A DNA stretch of 35,092 bases, from positions 1-35,092 of the forward strand of contig CANGJP010000020.1 of NCBI GenBank assembly GCA_947454465.1, written 5' to 3'. Positions 8,035-17,262 of the stretch are shown here, in pieces (positions within the stretch are counted from its first letter, which is position 1; every line of letters starts with the position of its first letter). The position numbers and the translations under genes were made by a program. The notes below the pieces were generated by a model, which saw only the letters and a list, made by a program, of their open reading frames with translations, had not been told where the DNA came from and did no database searches. This DNA is from Pseudomonadota bacterium. Lineage in GTDB: Bacteria > Pseudomonadota > Gammaproteobacteria > Steroidobacterales > Steroidobacteraceae.

Positions 8035-9345
8035 TCATTTTTGTGAAAAGGGCCCCCATACCGGTTCACGCACGTCCCCGGAGGTGGCCCCCATTTTCTG
8101 TTGAGAACGACCATCGTTCGAAACCAAGGCCAGTACCCCGTGACCTCGATCCTGCGTACCGTAAATTAACTGAGCCCCATTGGGCGCAAAACTTGGACTT
8201 TCATCCTGGGCACCCTTGGTCAACACTTGCAAGGCATTGGTCTTCAAGTCCAACAGGCCAATTTTGTAAGCACTGCCTTCCTGATGCACCAAGGCCAGTT
8301 GTTTACCATCGGGGGAGACACGGGGACGGGCATTGTATCGACCTTCAAATGTTAGCCGTTTGGGGGTGGCGCCAGGATCAACGGCACTGGCCTCGTAAAT
8401 TTGCGGCGAACCCGATCGGTCAGAGGTGTAATAAATCTTCGAGCCGTCAATCGACCAACTGGGCTCAGTGTCAATGCCCGGATCGAAACTGATACGCGTC
8501 AACGCTTGCGTGGCTAATTCCAACGTGTACACATCGACATCACCGTCTTTGCGGGACAAGGTCAATGCGAGCTTTTTACCATCAGGGGACCACGCCGGCG
8601 CACCATTGATTCCAGCACGTGCGGAAACCTTCGTGCGCACTCCAGTGGCCAACGTCTGAACATAGATACCGGCCACCTTCCCTTCAAAAGACACGTAGGC
8701 CAGGCTTTGGCCGTCCGGAGACCACGCCGGCGACATAATGGGCTCACTGGAATTGGCGACCACCCTCGGATTGGCACCATCGGCATCAGCCACCGTCAAC
8801 TTGTAGCGTTGATTCGGCGGTGTGCCATCTACATTCAGATAAGCAATACGCGTCGAGAACACCCCCGGCACGCCCGTCAGTTGTTCATGAATCAGATCGG
8901 CAATACGATGCGCGGTAGCCCGCAAGGCGGCAGTCGTGGATGGAATGCGTTCACCGAGTAACCGCTGGCCATTCAGCACGTTATAGAGCTCGTACTGTAC
9001 CTGGAATCGATCCACCCCATCTGGGATCACTTTTCCCACTGCGATGAAATTACTTTTTAGTAAACGCCAATCGTTGAACTGGATCTGATCCCCCGAACTG
9101 GGTTGCTCCAGCATATCCCCACGCGGCAGAGGTGCGAACCGTCCGCTACGACTCAAGTCGTTAGCAATCACTTCAGCCACATCCAAAGAAGGCTTCACTG
9201 GTCCTGGCATAGCAAAGGGCACCACAGCAATCGGAATGGCGTTATTGAGACCCTGGGTAATTTCGACAACCAACTGGGCCTGCGCCTGCCACACAGACAG
9301 CAAACACCCGACCAGCGTCATGATGAATCGACTTGAATACCTCAT
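8035..9345 (-). CDS. tolB: Tol-Pal system periplasmic protein TolB
   Basis: The 436-residue periplasmic beta-propeller protein bridges TolA and Pal. It begins with a Sec signal peptide ending in WQAQAQ (cleavage predicted near residue 23). The N-terminal domain follows (IPIAVVPFAMPG, VIANDLSRSGRF). Repeated propeller blades carry the signature SPDGxxLAY/SPDGKKLAL/SIDGSKIYYTSDRSGSPQIY/SPDGKQLAL. Length matches the family. It starts 2 nt after the tolA stop, so it is likely translated from the same message. Confidence 0.97.
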   Translation of the reverse strand: MRYSSRFIMTLVGCLLSVWQAQAQLVVEITQGLNNAIPIAVVPFAMPGPVKPSLDVAEVIANDLSRSGRFAPLPRGDMLEQPSSGDQIQFNDWRLLKSNFIAVGKVIPDGVDRFQVQYELYNVLNGQRLLGERIPSTTAALRATAHRIADLIHEQLTGVPGVFSTRIAYLNVDGTPPNQRYKLTVADADGANPRVVANSSEPIMSPAWSPDGQSLAYVSFEGKVAGIYVQTLATGVRTKVSARAGINGAPAWSPDGKKLALTLSRKDGDVDVYTLELATQALTRISFDPGIDTEPSWSIDGSKIYYTSDRSGSPQIYEASAVDPGATPKRLTFEGRYNARPRVSPDGKQLALVHQEGSAYKIGLLDLKTNALQVLTKGAQDESPSFAPNGAQLIYGTQDRGHGVLALVSNDGRSQQKMGATSGDVREPVWGPFSQK

Positions 9346-9347
9346 CC

Positions 9348-10214
9348 CTACTCCGCAGGCTTAAAAATGAACAATAGGTTACGCTCAAATAACCGGGCAT
9401 CAGGTGGTGCCGGCAACGGCGAGGCCGCCTGCACCGCCGTTTCGATGGAGGTGCGCACGGCCTGATCACCATTACAGCGTCCAATTGTTACGGACAACAC
9501 CGTACCACCGGAAGCCTGAGTGACTTTTACTTCGCACTCCAGACCAGACTTGGCGGTCTGCGGCTTAATCCAATTACGCATCACTTTCTGCTGAATCAGC
9601 GCCACATACTGATTCAGCAAGCCGGCGTTCACGGCAGTGGCGCGGCCCTCTTCGGCAGCCATCTGAGAACGAAGTTCCGCCTCACGTTCTTTTTGCGCCT
9701 TGGCTTCGGCATCAGCTTGACGCTTCAATTCGGCTTCACGTTTTTTTTGCTGCACATCAGCTAGCCGTTTTTTCTCGGCTTGCTGTTGTTGCTTTTTCTG
9801 CTCAGCCTCGGCGGCCTTACGTTGTTCTAGGAGTTGTTTTTTCTTTTCCGCTTCAGCCAAACGACGCTGCTCAGCTTCAACGCGCGCCTGCTCTTGCTTC
9901 TGCTTGAGTTGCAACTGTTGTTGCTGAAGACGGACTTGTTCCTGTTCTTGCTTCTGCTCTTGGAGTTTCTGCTCTTGAATTTGTTGTTCAGCTTCTGATG
10001 ACTCAGCGGGCATAGGAGCGACGTCCGGCGGTGCATTGTGGGTCACCAGAGCATTCAGCTGACTTTGATTAACGACCACACCCTGAATAGCCAACTGCGG
10101 CACGATGGCCTGATGCGAGCGCCAGTTAAATCCAATGAACAGCAGGACCATCAACAGATGGATACCCACGGCACCACCTAAATACTTCCATTGATCTTGC
10201 AACCATGCCGTCAT
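9348..10214 (-). CDS. tolA: Cell envelope integrity protein TolA
   Basis: The 288-residue inner-membrane protein spans the periplasm and connects TolQR energy to TolB-Pal. A single N-terminal transmembrane segment is seen at about residues 13-30 (YLGGAVGIHLLMVLLFIGF). The middle (about 70-195) is a long charged helix rich in Gln, Glu, Lys, Ala and Arg with QEQKQEQEQ-type runs. The C-terminal globular domain (YVALIQQKVMRNWIKP onward) contains the family's Cys and SVTIGRCNGD region. It is shorter than E. coli TolA (about 420 residues), mainly in the helical rod. Its ATG overlaps the tolR stop by 1 nt (TAATG). Confidence 0.95.
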   Translation of the reverse strand: MTAWLQDQWKYLGGAVGIHLLMVLLFIGFNWRSHQAIVPQLAIQGVVVNQSQLNALVTHNAPPDVAPMPAESSEAEQQIQEQKLQEQKQEQEQVRLQQQQLQLKQKQEQARVEAEQRRLAEAEKKKQLLEQRKAAEAEQKKQQQQAEKKRLADVQQKKREAELKRQADAEAKAQKEREAELRSQMAAEEGRATAVNAGLLNQYVALIQQKVMRNWIKPQTAKSGLECEVKVTQASGGTVLSVTIGRCNGDQAVRTSIETAVQAASPLPAPPDARLFERNLLFIFKPAE

Positions 10215-10651
10215 TACTTTCGATTGGCCTTCGAAGCCGTGGCCGGGTCGGTGACAAAACCCACTTGTTCAGCACCGGCGTGCTGTAAAAGCACCATACC
10301 CTGCACCACCTGACCATAGGGCACCAGGGCATCGGCTTTGACCAGAACATGGGTTTCGGGGGCACGACGTAACACCGCTGAAACCCGTTGCGTCACCGTT
10401 TCAGCATCGAGCGGGTCATCCGGGTGACTACCAACACTCAGATAGTATTGACCGCGCTTATCGACACTTAGAATCAATGGCGGCTGATCATTGGGCTTGA
10501 GAGGCTCAGCACCCGCCTTGGGTAGATCTACCTTAATACCCTGCGACATCATCGGTGCGGTCAGCATAAAAATAATGAGCAGCACCAACATCACGTCAAT
10601 ATACGGCACGACGTTAATGTCACCCATCAATTTGCGACTTCTGCGCGCCAT
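10214..10651 (-). CDS. tolR: Tol-Pal system protein TolR
   Basis: The 145-residue ExbD/TolR-family protein forms the proton channel with TolQ. One transmembrane helix follows the short cytoplasmic N-terminus: DINVVPYIDVMLVLLIIFML, with the conserved Asp of the proton path in IDVMLVL. The periplasmic domain covers about residues 40-140 (HVLVKADALVPYGQVVQGMVLLQ). The ATG at 10651 is preferred over the TTG codon directly before it. It lies 3 nt after the tolQ stop, and its own stop overlaps the tolA start. Confidence 0.97.
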   Translation of the reverse strand: MARRSRKLMGDINVVPYIDVMLVLLIIFMLTAPMMSQGIKVDLPKAGAEPLKPNDQPPLILSVDKRGQYYLSVGSHPDDPLDAETVTQRVSAVLRRAPETHVLVKADALVPYGQVVQGMVLLQHAGAEQVGFVTDPATASKANRK

Positions 10652-10654
10652 CAA

Positions 10655-11347
10655 CTAGGCCTCTTTACTGACGTTACGCGAGGTCGCGCTTCGCTGCAGA
10701 ATGGTGGAGAGCTCTTCTACAAAGGTGTCGTAACGCAACTCAAGACGACTGACTTGATCTGCATAACGGTTATAAAAAATCACGGCAGGAATCGCCGCAA
10801 ACAACCCCATGGCCGTAGTAATCAACGCTTCGGAAATACCCGGACCGACTTGAGCCAAGGTCACTTGTGCGGCATTGCCCAAACCATAAAACACACTCAT
10901 GATGCCCCAGACCGTTCCGAACAAGCCCACATAAGGACTGATTGAACCGATGGTCGCTAACATCGCCAAGCTTTTCTCTAGCCGATCCGTTTCTTTAAGC
11001 AATGCAGCCCGCATCGCTCGCCGGCTACCCTCAATAATTTGATCAGCGCCAATCGCACCATGCTGCCTTAATCGCGCAAACTCGCGAAATCCAGATTCAA
11101 AAATACTGGCCACACCCTGCGCATTAGCCTTATGCGACTCCAACTTGCGATACATGGCGATCAGATCACCGCCTTTCCAAAACTCTTCTTCAAATCTGTC
11201 AGCCTCCGTGCGCGTCATGCTCAATTCCGAACGCTTGCGCAATATGATCATCCAAGAAGTCACTGACGACGCCAGCAGCAAGGCCATGACCAGTTGCACA
11301 ATCAGACTGGCACCGGCCACCAGTTCAATCACAGACACTTCACTCAT
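10655..11347 (-). CDS. tolQ: Tol-Pal system protein TolQ
   Basis: The 230-residue MotA/TolQ/ExbB-family inner-membrane protein is the stator-like partner of TolR. Three membrane segments are visible: residues ~15-37 (ASLIVQLVMALLLASSVTSW), ~130-155 (AMLATIGSISPYVGLFGTVWG) and ~170-195 (SEALITTAMGLFAAIPAVIF). The GLFGTVWGIM and TTAMGLFAAIPA motifs are diagnostic. Its ATG overlaps the ybgC stop in an ATGA junction. Confidence 0.97.
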   Translation of the reverse strand: MSEVSVIELVAGASLIVQLVMALLLASSVTSWMIILRKRSELSMTRTEADRFEEEFWKGGDLIAMYRKLESHKANAQGVASIFESGFREFARLRQHGAIGADQIIEGSRRAMRAALLKETDRLEKSLAMLATIGSISPYVGLFGTVWGIMSVFYGLGNAAQVTLAQVGPGISEALITTAMGLFAAIPAVIFYNRYADQVSRLELRYDTFVEELSTILQRSATSRNVSKEA

Positions 11348-11769
11348 GCAGTCAAACTCCCAACAATAATTGCAGGCAACGGTTTGGGCTTAAAACGATT
11401 TGCATCGATACACGCCACTTTGACCCTACCTTCCAAAATCAATTCGCCACCCACGTGGTCACGGTACAGACACTGCTCAAAACTCATACTGGCCTTTCCT
11501 ACCTCACTGAGGCGACACCTGACCTGCAAAACATCACCGTAATGCGCCGGTCGACGATAGTTGACCTCAAGACTAGAAATGACCAACAGCACACCGTGCT
11601 GCTGCTTTAATGGCCCCTGCTCTACACCTAATGCCCGTAACCATTCGGTGCGAGCGCGTTCCATAAACTTGAGGTAATTAGCGTAGTACACCACCCCACC
11701 GGCATCTGTATCTTCCCAATACACCCTGACCGGCCAGATAAATTCTCCAGAGCACTGCTCTGTTGTCAT
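11344..11769 (-). CDS. ybgC: Acyl-CoA thioesterase YbgC (4-hydroxybenzoyl-CoA thioesterase family)
   Basis: The 141-residue hot-dog-fold thioesterase hydrolyses acyl-CoA and is conserved as the first gene of tol-pal clusters. Its physiological role there is not settled, although links to phospholipid metabolism have been proposed. The active-site motif [20 protein letters not shown] carries the catalytic Asp, and ERARTEWLR completes the family signature. The start ATGA overlaps the ruvB stop, and the end overlaps the tolQ start, coupling DNA repair genes to the Tol-Pal genes in translation. Confidence 0.95.
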   Translation of the reverse strand: MTTEQCSGEFIWPVRVYWEDTDAGGVVYYANYLKFMERARTEWLRALGVEQGPLKQQHGVLLVISSLEVNYRRPAHYGDVLQVRCRLSEVGKASMSFEQCLYRDHVGGELILEGRVKVACIDANRFKPKPLPAIIVGSLTA

Positions 11770-12809
11770 GCATCACGCTCGCTAAACAAGTCTGCACTCA
11801 GCGGGCGTTCCGGTAGATGCAGCCCAAAATGTTGATACGCAGTACGAGTTGCCATGCGACCACGCGCAGTGCGCATCAAAAACCCTTGCTGAATCAAATA
11901 AGGCTCAACCACATCTTCAATGGTACCGCGTTCTTCACCCAACATGGCGGCAAGACTTTCTACACCAACCGGCCCACCGTCAAATTTTTCCATGATCGCT
12001 AACAGCAATTTCCTGTCCATCAAATCGAAGCCATGGGGATCCACGTCGAGCATATCAAGCGCAGCCTGTGCCACAGCAGCACCAACCTGGCCATTTGACT
12101 TCACTTCAGCATAATCACGCACGCGACGCAGTAGTCGATTCGCAATACGAGGCGTACCTCGTGATCGCAGGGCAATGTGTCTTGCGCCTGCTAAATCCAT
12201 GACCACACCCATGATGGTGGCGGAACGTTGCACGATCAACGTCAGATCATCAACATTATAAAACTCCAATCGCTGCACAATGCCAAAGCGATCGCGCAAT
12301 GGGGAAGTCAATAGACCGGCACGGGTGGTCGCACCGACCAAGGTAAAGGGGGGCAAATCGAGCTTGATTGAACGAGCAGCAGGCCCCTCACCGATCATGA
12401 TGTCGAGCTGATAATCCTCCATCGCCGGATACAAAATCTCTTCCACGACTGGACTGAGACGATGAATCTCATCAACGAATAACACATCATTGGCTTGCAA
12501 ATTGGTCAACAACGCCGCCAGATCTCCTGGTCGCTCGATAACCGGTCCCGATGTCTGTTTCAATCCCACGCCAAGTTCGTTGGCAATGATATTAGCCAAC
12601 GTGGTCTTTCCTAATCCAGGCGGACCGAAGATCAAAACATGATCCATCGCCTCATTACGTTGGCGCGCGGCTTCGATGAAGATTTCCATCTGGGTGCGCA
12701 CCGCGGGCTGTCCGGCATAATCCGCCAACTTTTTAGGTCGAACGGCCCGATCATGAGTGACGTCCTCACCCTGTTCGCTGGCGGCAATGAGGCGATCTTG
12801 CTGAATCAT
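11766..12809 (-). CDS. ruvB: Holliday junction DNA helicase subunit RuvB
   Basis: The 347-residue AAA+ motor drives branch migration of Holliday junctions with RuvA. The N-terminal [11 protein letters not shown] segment is followed by Walker [13 protein letters not shown] (about residues 62-73), Walker [11 protein letters not shown], sensor motif [10 protein letters not shown] and the arginine-finger region SPLRDRFGI. The C-terminal winged-helix domain has [16 protein letters not shown] and [16 protein letters not shown]. Its ATG overlaps the ruvA stop (TAATG). Confidence 0.98.
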   Translation of the reverse strand: MIQQDRLIAASEQGEDVTHDRAVRPKKLADYAGQPAVRTQMEIFIEAARQRNEAMDHVLIFGPPGLGKTTLANIIANELGVGLKQTSGPVIERPGDLAALLTNLQANDVLFVDEIHRLSPVVEEILYPAMEDYQLDIMIGEGPAARSIKLDLPPFTLVGATTRAGLLTSPLRDRFGIVQRLEFYNVDDLTLIVQRSATIMGVVMDLAGARHIALRSRGTPRIANRLLRRVRDYAEVKSNGQVGAAVAQAALDMLDVDPHGFDLMDRKLLLAIMEKFDGGPVGVESLAAMLGEERGTIEDVVEPYLIQQGFLMRTARGRMATRTAYQHFGLHLPERPLSADLFSERDA

Positions 12810-13408
12810 TATTTCTGTACCGCGGCTTTCAAGGCATGACGAATAATTTCTTCAACCGAACCGATATCCGGACTGACGGTTTTTAGTAATCGGCTAATTT
12901 CAGGCGGCTTATACCCAAGGGCTAATAACGCACTGAATGCCTCACCCTGCGAGCCGACTTGACCTTGCATAACAGGAGACTGTGGCAAACCACTCACCTC
13001 ACCAAACCCCTTAACCCGATCACGCATTTCAATCAAAAGACGCTCAGCGGTCTTGCGCCCCACCCCTGGAATACGCACCAAAGATTCCGCATCTGAGGTC
13101 GTCACACACATTAACAATTCATCAACATGGATACCAGAAAGAATCGATAAAGCCAGCTTGGGACCAATCCCAGATACTTTCAACAATTCACGAAACATCT
13201 GTTGTTCTCGCTGAGTACCGAAGCCAAACAGGCTGTGGGCATCTTCACGTACAACCAAGTGCGTGAAGAGAAAGATGTCTTCGCCAATAGAGGGTAAATT
13301 ATAAAAAGTGGACATGGGCGCATCCACTTCGTAACCGACACCAGATACTTCCAATAAAAGATGTGGCGGTTGTTTGCTGACGAGCTTACCACGCAAAGAA
13401 CCAATCAT
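12809..13408 (-). CDS. ruvA: Holliday junction DNA helicase subunit RuvA
   Basis: The 199-residue protein tetramerises on Holliday junctions and recruits RuvB. It opens with [28 protein letters not shown]. The helix-hairpin-helix region is seen in [18 protein letters not shown] and [17 protein letters not shown]. The C-terminal domain III contacts RuvB ([19 protein letters not shown]). The ATG at 13408 is chosen because the family begins at MIG; the frame extends upstream into ruvC. It overlaps the ruvC stop in an ATGA junction. Confidence 0.97.
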   Translation of the reverse strand: MIGSLRGKLVSKQPPHLLLEVSGVGYEVDAPMSTFYNLPSIGEDIFLFTHLVVREDAHSLFGFGTQREQQMFRELLKVSGIGPKLALSILSGIHVDELLMCVTTSDAESLVRIPGVGRKTAERLLIEMRDRVKGFGEVSGLPQSPVMQGQVGSQGEAFSALLALGYKPPEISRLLKTVSPDIGSVEEIIRHALKAAVQK

Positions 13409-14010
13409 CGGCGAACTCCCGAAGCAGATAACAAGCCCTGCAAGCGACGCGAATGCGCATGACACAGCGCAATGGCCAACGCATCGGCGGCATCTGCACC
13501 CAACTCCCCATTTAATTTCAGTAAACGTTTGACCATGAGTTGTACTTGCGTTTTTTCAGCCGCACCGGTACCAACCACTGCTTGCTTTACCTCACGCGCA
13601 GCATATTCAAACACATTCATGACTTTACTGAAGGTGGCACTCAACGCCACTCCCCGGGCTTGCCCGAGTTTCAGTGCGCTATCCGCATTACGGTGCATAA
13701 ATACCTTTTCGATAGCCACTTCATCCGGTTGATACTCGGTCACGATAGCCGACACCCCATCGAACACATGACGCAAACGCTCAGGAAAACTGTCTCCTTG
13801 TGTACGAATTCCACCACTGATGACATAACTGATCTGAGCGGCATGGCAATCGAGCACTGCAAAACCAGTCACCCGCGAACCCGGATCTAAACCCAGGATA
13901 CGCGCACGCTGCGGAAGGATCAGTTGCGGGCCAGAAGCCAATTGATCCAGACTCTGTAGACGATGCGGGCTGCGACGCACGCGACGGGTTGTGCTGGCGC
14001 GACTAGACAT
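13405..14010 (-). CDS. ruvC: Crossover junction endodeoxyribonuclease RuvC
   Basis: The Holliday junction resolvase cleaves junctions processed by RuvAB. The conserved core starts with [18 protein letters not shown] (first catalytic Asp). [20 protein letters not shown] has the catalytic Glu, and [16 protein letters not shown] has the last two Asp residues. From the ATG at 14010 the protein is 201 residues and carries about 36 extra Arg-rich N-terminal residues ahead of the usual start; E. coli RuvC is about 173. A GTG at 14022 is also in frame. No ATG or GTG lies between the extension and the core, only TTG, and no clear ribosome-binding site settles the start. It is first in the minus-strand block and divergent from relA. 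Confidence 0.95.
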   Translation of the reverse strand: MSSRASTTRRVRRSPHRLQSLDQLASGPQLILPQRARILGLDPGSRVTGFAVLDCHAAQISYVISGGIRTQGDSFPERLRHVFDGVSAIVTEYQPDEVAIEKVFMHRNADSALKLGQARGVALSATFSKVMNVFEYAAREVKQAVVGTGAAEKTQVQLMVKRLLKLNGELGADAADALAIALCHAHSRRLQGLLSASGVRR

Positions 14011-14123
14011 CGGCAAGGACACAACTCATGCTCGCAGTGAATAACACGTTCCCACTCCAGAAGTAACCGCAAATAGATCAGCAGATGGATACCTCGCGTA
14101 TGATACCGACATTGCACTAGTCT

Positions 14124-16259
14124 GTGGATCAATGCGTGCGAACACCTGCGCAATACAGCCCTAACTCTCCCGCACTGCAACAAGCGGTAGCAACCATTTC
14201 GGCCGCCTTGCCACCACAGGCCAATCTGGACCTCATGCGCGCGCAGGCCATTGCCGCGATCGTAGAACCGTTGGGCGTGGACACGGAAATTGTCATCGCC
14301 TCACTGCTGTACCCGCTACTGGAAGCCGGCTGGTTAGATGATGCTAAAGCAACGGCACTGGTGGGAGACATTGCCACCCGCATCGCACGGGACAGCGTGC
14401 GGCTGAAACAGTTTGAGCACTCGGGAGTCAGTCACGGTCAGACCCGCTCGGCTCACCAAGCTGAATCATTGCGCAAAATGCTATTGGCCATGGCATCCGA
14501 TGCCAGACTGGTGTTTATACGGCTCGCGGATCAGCTCAACCAATTACGCCAAGCCAAATCCCTACCGGCCGATGCGATCAATCAACTGGCACAACAAACC
14601 CGTGAAATTTTCGCCCCACTGGCCAATCGTCTTGGCATCTGGCAACTAAAGTGGGAACTGGAAGATTTAAGCTTTCGTTACCTTAATCCTGATGCTTATA
14701 AACGCATTGCCGGCTGGCTGGTGAGCAAGCGCGCTGATCGCGAACGCTACATCAACGAAGTACAAGCAGAACTGCGCACCGCTCTAGAAAAGGCCGGCAT
14801 TCAAGCCGACATCGCCGGAAGACCTAAACACATCTACAGCATCTGGCGCAAAATGCAGCTTAAAGGGCTGAATTTTGAACAAATCTATGATGTGCGCGCA
14901 CTGCGTATCATGGTTGAAACCATCGCCGACTGCTACGCTGCCCTCGGAGTGGTACATAGCCTCTGGCCGTTTATTCCCGGCGAATTCGACGATTACATTG
15001 CCACGCCCAAGGATAACCACTATCGCTCACTACATACGGCGGTGATCGGCCCAGGTAAGCTGCCGCTTGAAGTACAAATTCGTACCCGCGACATGCACGA
15101 ACATGCAGAACTTGGTGTTGCAGCACACTGGCGCTACAAAGAAGGTGGACGCGGCAATCCAGCGTATGAACAAAAAATCGCTTGGCTGAGACAGATCCTT
15201 GACCCCACTGAACAGACTGGTGAAAAGGCCGAGTCTGAGTCTGACTTTTTAGATCGCATGCGCATTGAACTGTTTGAAGATCGTGTATACGCACTGTCAC
15301 CCCGCGGTGAAGTGATCGATTTACCTAAGGGGGCCACGCCACTGGATTACGCCTACCAAGTCCATACCGATTTGGGTCATCGATGCCGTGGCGCCAAAAT
15401 CAATGATCAAATCGTGCCGCTGACCTACCCAATACGAAATGGCGATACGGTCGATATAATCACCGCCAAACAACCGCACCCGAGTCGTGACTGGCTGTCA
15501 CCGTCTTTGGGTTTTCTAGCTTCACCTCGCAGTCGAAGCAAAGTTCGTGCTTGGTTTCGCAAGCAAGATGAAGACCAAAACATCGCCCAAGGACGACAAA
15601 TTCTGGAGCGCGAACTACAACGTCTGGCCGTACATGACGTCACCCTGCCGGAACTGTTAAATGAACTGCACTTAACCAATGCTGACGCCTTATATCAAGC
15701 TCTGGGTGAAGGTGATTTAACCCCCGCACAGATCAGTGGCGCAGTGCAACGTTGTATCCGTCCACAAGTGCTGAATGAGACACTGCACCGTAGGACAGTG
15801 ACTACCAAGCCTGTATCAGGCATCAGTATTAATGGGGTCGGCGACCTGCTGTCCAATTTCGCACGCTGCTGTCGACCAGTTCCACCAGAGCACATTGTGG
15901 GTTACATCACCGTGGGTCGGGGTGTCAGCATTCACCGCGACAACTGCGCCAGTTTCAAACACCTACAAATGAAAAACCCGCAACGCGTCATTGCCGTTGA
16001 CTGGGGCAGCAGCGCTGGACAGGAATTCGGTGTCGATATCGTCGTCAATGCTTATGATCGACACGGTTTAGTACGGGACATAAGCGCGGTACTGGCTGAT
16101 GCCAAACTGAGTATCCAATCCATGAACACCCTCACCCGCCATGATGGCGTCGCTGATATGCAACTGCGCATCACTGTTCACAATCTAGAAGAACTATCAG
16201 TAATTCTCGGCAAGATTCAGGGCTTACCCAACATCATTGGGGTAAGACGTAAAATTTAG
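14124..16259 (+). CDS. relA: GTP pyrophosphokinase RelA ((p)ppGpp synthetase I)
   Basis: The 711-residue ribosome-associated stringent-response enzyme transfers pyrophosphate from ATP to GTP or GDP. The N-terminal hydrolase-like domain lacks the HD motif (IASLLYPLLEAG stands in its place), so it should not hydrolyse ppGpp. The synthetase domain has GRPKHIYSIWRKM (about 232-244) and EFDD at 287-290 in the RelA-type EFDDYIATPKDNHYRSLHT; this acidic form separates RelA from SpoT. TGS follows at about 387-447, the Cys-Cys zinc-finger region FARCCRPVP at 582-583, and a C-terminal ACT domain from about 635. The start is GTG at 14124, directly after an in-frame TAG, or GTG 14136. The N-terminus is about 30 residues shorter than in E. 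coli. Adjacency to ruvC is not an arrangement I recognise. Confidence 0.95.
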   Translation: MDQCVRTPAQYSPNSPALQQAVATISAALPPQANLDLMRAQAIAAIVEPLGVDTEIVIASLLYPLLEAGWLDDAKATALVGDIATRIARDSVRLKQFEHSGVSHGQTRSAHQAESLRKMLLAMASDARLVFIRLADQLNQLRQAKSLPADAINQLAQQTREIFAPLANRLGIWQLKWELEDLSFRYLNPDAYKRIAGWLVSKRADRERYINEVQAELRTALEKAGIQADIAGRPKHIYSIWRKMQLKGLNFEQIYDVRALRIMVETIADCYAALGVVHSLWPFIPGEFDDYIATPKDNHYRSLHTAVIGPGKLPLEVQIRTRDMHEHAELGVAAHWRYKEGGRGNPAYEQKIAWLRQILDPTEQTGEKAESESDFLDRMRIELFEDRVYALSPRGEVIDLPKGATPLDYAYQVHTDLGHRCRGAKINDQIVPLTYPIRNGDTVDIITAKQPHPSRDWLSPSLGFLASPRSRSKVRAWFRKQDEDQNIAQGRQILERELQRLAVHDVTLPELLNELHLTNADALYQALGEGDLTPAQISGAVQRCIRPQVLNETLHRRTVTTKPVSGISINGVGDLLSNFARCCRPVPPEHIVGYITVGRGVSIHRDNCASFKHLQMKNPQRVIAVDWGSSAGQEFGVDIVVNAYDRHGLVRDISAVLADAKLSIQSMNTLTRHDGVADMQLRITVHNLEELSVILGKIQGLPNIIGVRRKI

Positions 16260-16375
16260 CTACTGCTCTATAAGTATGCTGTTGATGAATACATAGTAGT
16301 CATGAACAACGATGGCTTAACGCACACCAACCTGCTAAAACGACCCACACCACATAACGATGACGCCATAACACC

Positions 16376-16768
16376 ATGTCTACCCCCACATCGCGCGCCC
16401 CTGACGCAGCCGAACGTAAACAACCCTTGGCAGAGCCGCCGCTACTGATTGCCCCCCGACAAAACTTTAATACCGGATTTCTAATCAGCATGGTGATCGT
16501 CGGGCTCATTTATGGCGTCTGGATTTATCTTCGTGACACCATCACCGGTAGCAATCTCGGTGATGCAGCTACAGGTGTATTGCTCGGCATCTACATTTGT
16601 TCACGACCCGTTAGTAATTTGATGGACATGCTCTATACACAGAACATTCGCTGGAATGAATTGCGCAAACGTGCCGGCATCATGTGGCTGGCAATGAACT
16701 TCATCACGACATTTGCCGGATGGGCCACCATCGTACTGGGCGCAACCCGGATGGTAAGACCGGATTGA
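16376..16768 (+). CDS. Hypothetical three-helix membrane protein
   Basis: I do not recognise this 130-residue protein. A proline-rich polar N-terminus (residues 1-33) precedes three likely membrane segments: about 36-53 (FLISMVIVGLIYGVWIYL), 63-82 (AATGVLLGIYICSRP) and 100-124 (AGIMWLAMNFITTFAGWATI). A basic loop ELRKRAG lies between the second and third. The ATG at 16376 has no clear ribosome-binding site. It follows relA by 116 nt on the same strand, and I see no terminator between them, so it might be read from the relA message. Hydrophobicity and length favour a real gene, but no function can be proposed. Confidence 0.6.
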   Translation: MSTPTSRAPDAAERKQPLAEPPLLIAPRQNFNTGFLISMVIVGLIYGVWIYLRDTITGSNLGDAATGVLLGIYICSRPVSNLMDMLYTQNIRWNELRKRAGIMWLAMNFITTFAGWATIVLGATRMVRPD

Positions 16769-16807
16769 ATTCATGGTGAGAGATACACCGTTGGATTTTG
16801 ATTCTCT

Positions 16808-16852
16808 CAGCACCAACCCACGTCACTGTTAACTTAGCGTACACGGTACAAC
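16808..16852. repeat. Imperfect ~45-bp direct repeat, copy A
   Basis: This stretch matches 17454-17498 at about 36 of 44 compared positions. Shared blocks include CAGCACCAA, TCACTGTTA, AGCG and TACAC. The two copies flank the 109-residue membrane-protein gene and lie in noncoding DNA. Its nature is unknown. Confidence 0.55.
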
Positions 16853-16932
16853 TTCAAGAACCAGGTCACCACCCAGCATACGGGCTTCAGATGGGACATT
16901 CTATGCTCAGCGGAGAATAAATCAGACTCTCC

Positions 16933-17262
16933 TTAATTCTCCAGATGCTTGCGGCGAGCTGCAAAGATATCTCTAGCCAAAAGTAAGTAGTAAACAACAA
17001 ACAGCACCAGAAACACCGAAACAGAAAAAACTATATTTTCTCTTTGGTAGCGATACGCATACTGGATAAAAATGGATAACCCCAAAAGGATTGAATGCCG
17101 CAGCGATGGCGATATTCTAAAAGTTGGATCTAACAGAGACTGTCCACGCGGAGGGACGTAGCTAATCTGCAATTTAAATTGCGAATACGCATCCCATCCG
17201 AGTAAAACCAGAAATATCAGGATCGTTAGTGCGAGCCACTCAAAGATGTATACGATTGACAT
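16933..17262 (-). CDS. Hypothetical small membrane protein
   Basis: I do not recognise this 109-residue protein. Three hydrophobic segments are visible: about 6-26 (IFEWLALTILIFLVLLGW), 57-70 (SILLGLSIFIQYAY) and 77-97 (VFSVSVFLVLFVVYYLLLA). The C-terminus is basic (RDIFAARRKHLEN). The start is well supported: GGAGG stands 7 nt before the ATG at 17262. The gene is visibly more A/T-rich than the neighbouring operons, and together with its isolated position this suggests horizontal acquisition. It lies alone on the minus strand, between two copies of an imperfect repeat. Confidence 0.65.
   Translation of the reverse strand: MSIVYIFEWLALTILIFLVLLGWDAYSQFKLQISYVPPRGQSLLDPTFRISPSLRHSILLGLSIFIQYAYRYQRENIVFSVSVFLVLFVVYYLLLARDIFAARRKHLEN

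Noticed and set aside
13920-14183. Minus-strand 87-codon frame across the ruvC-relA divergent region
   Set aside because: It overlaps both ruvC and relA coding sequence, is rich in Arg and Cys, and has no family similarity.
16774-16810. Hairpin TGAGAGA/TCTCTCA after the 130-residue gene
   Set aside because: It has a 19-nt loop and no poly-T tail; not enough to call a terminator.
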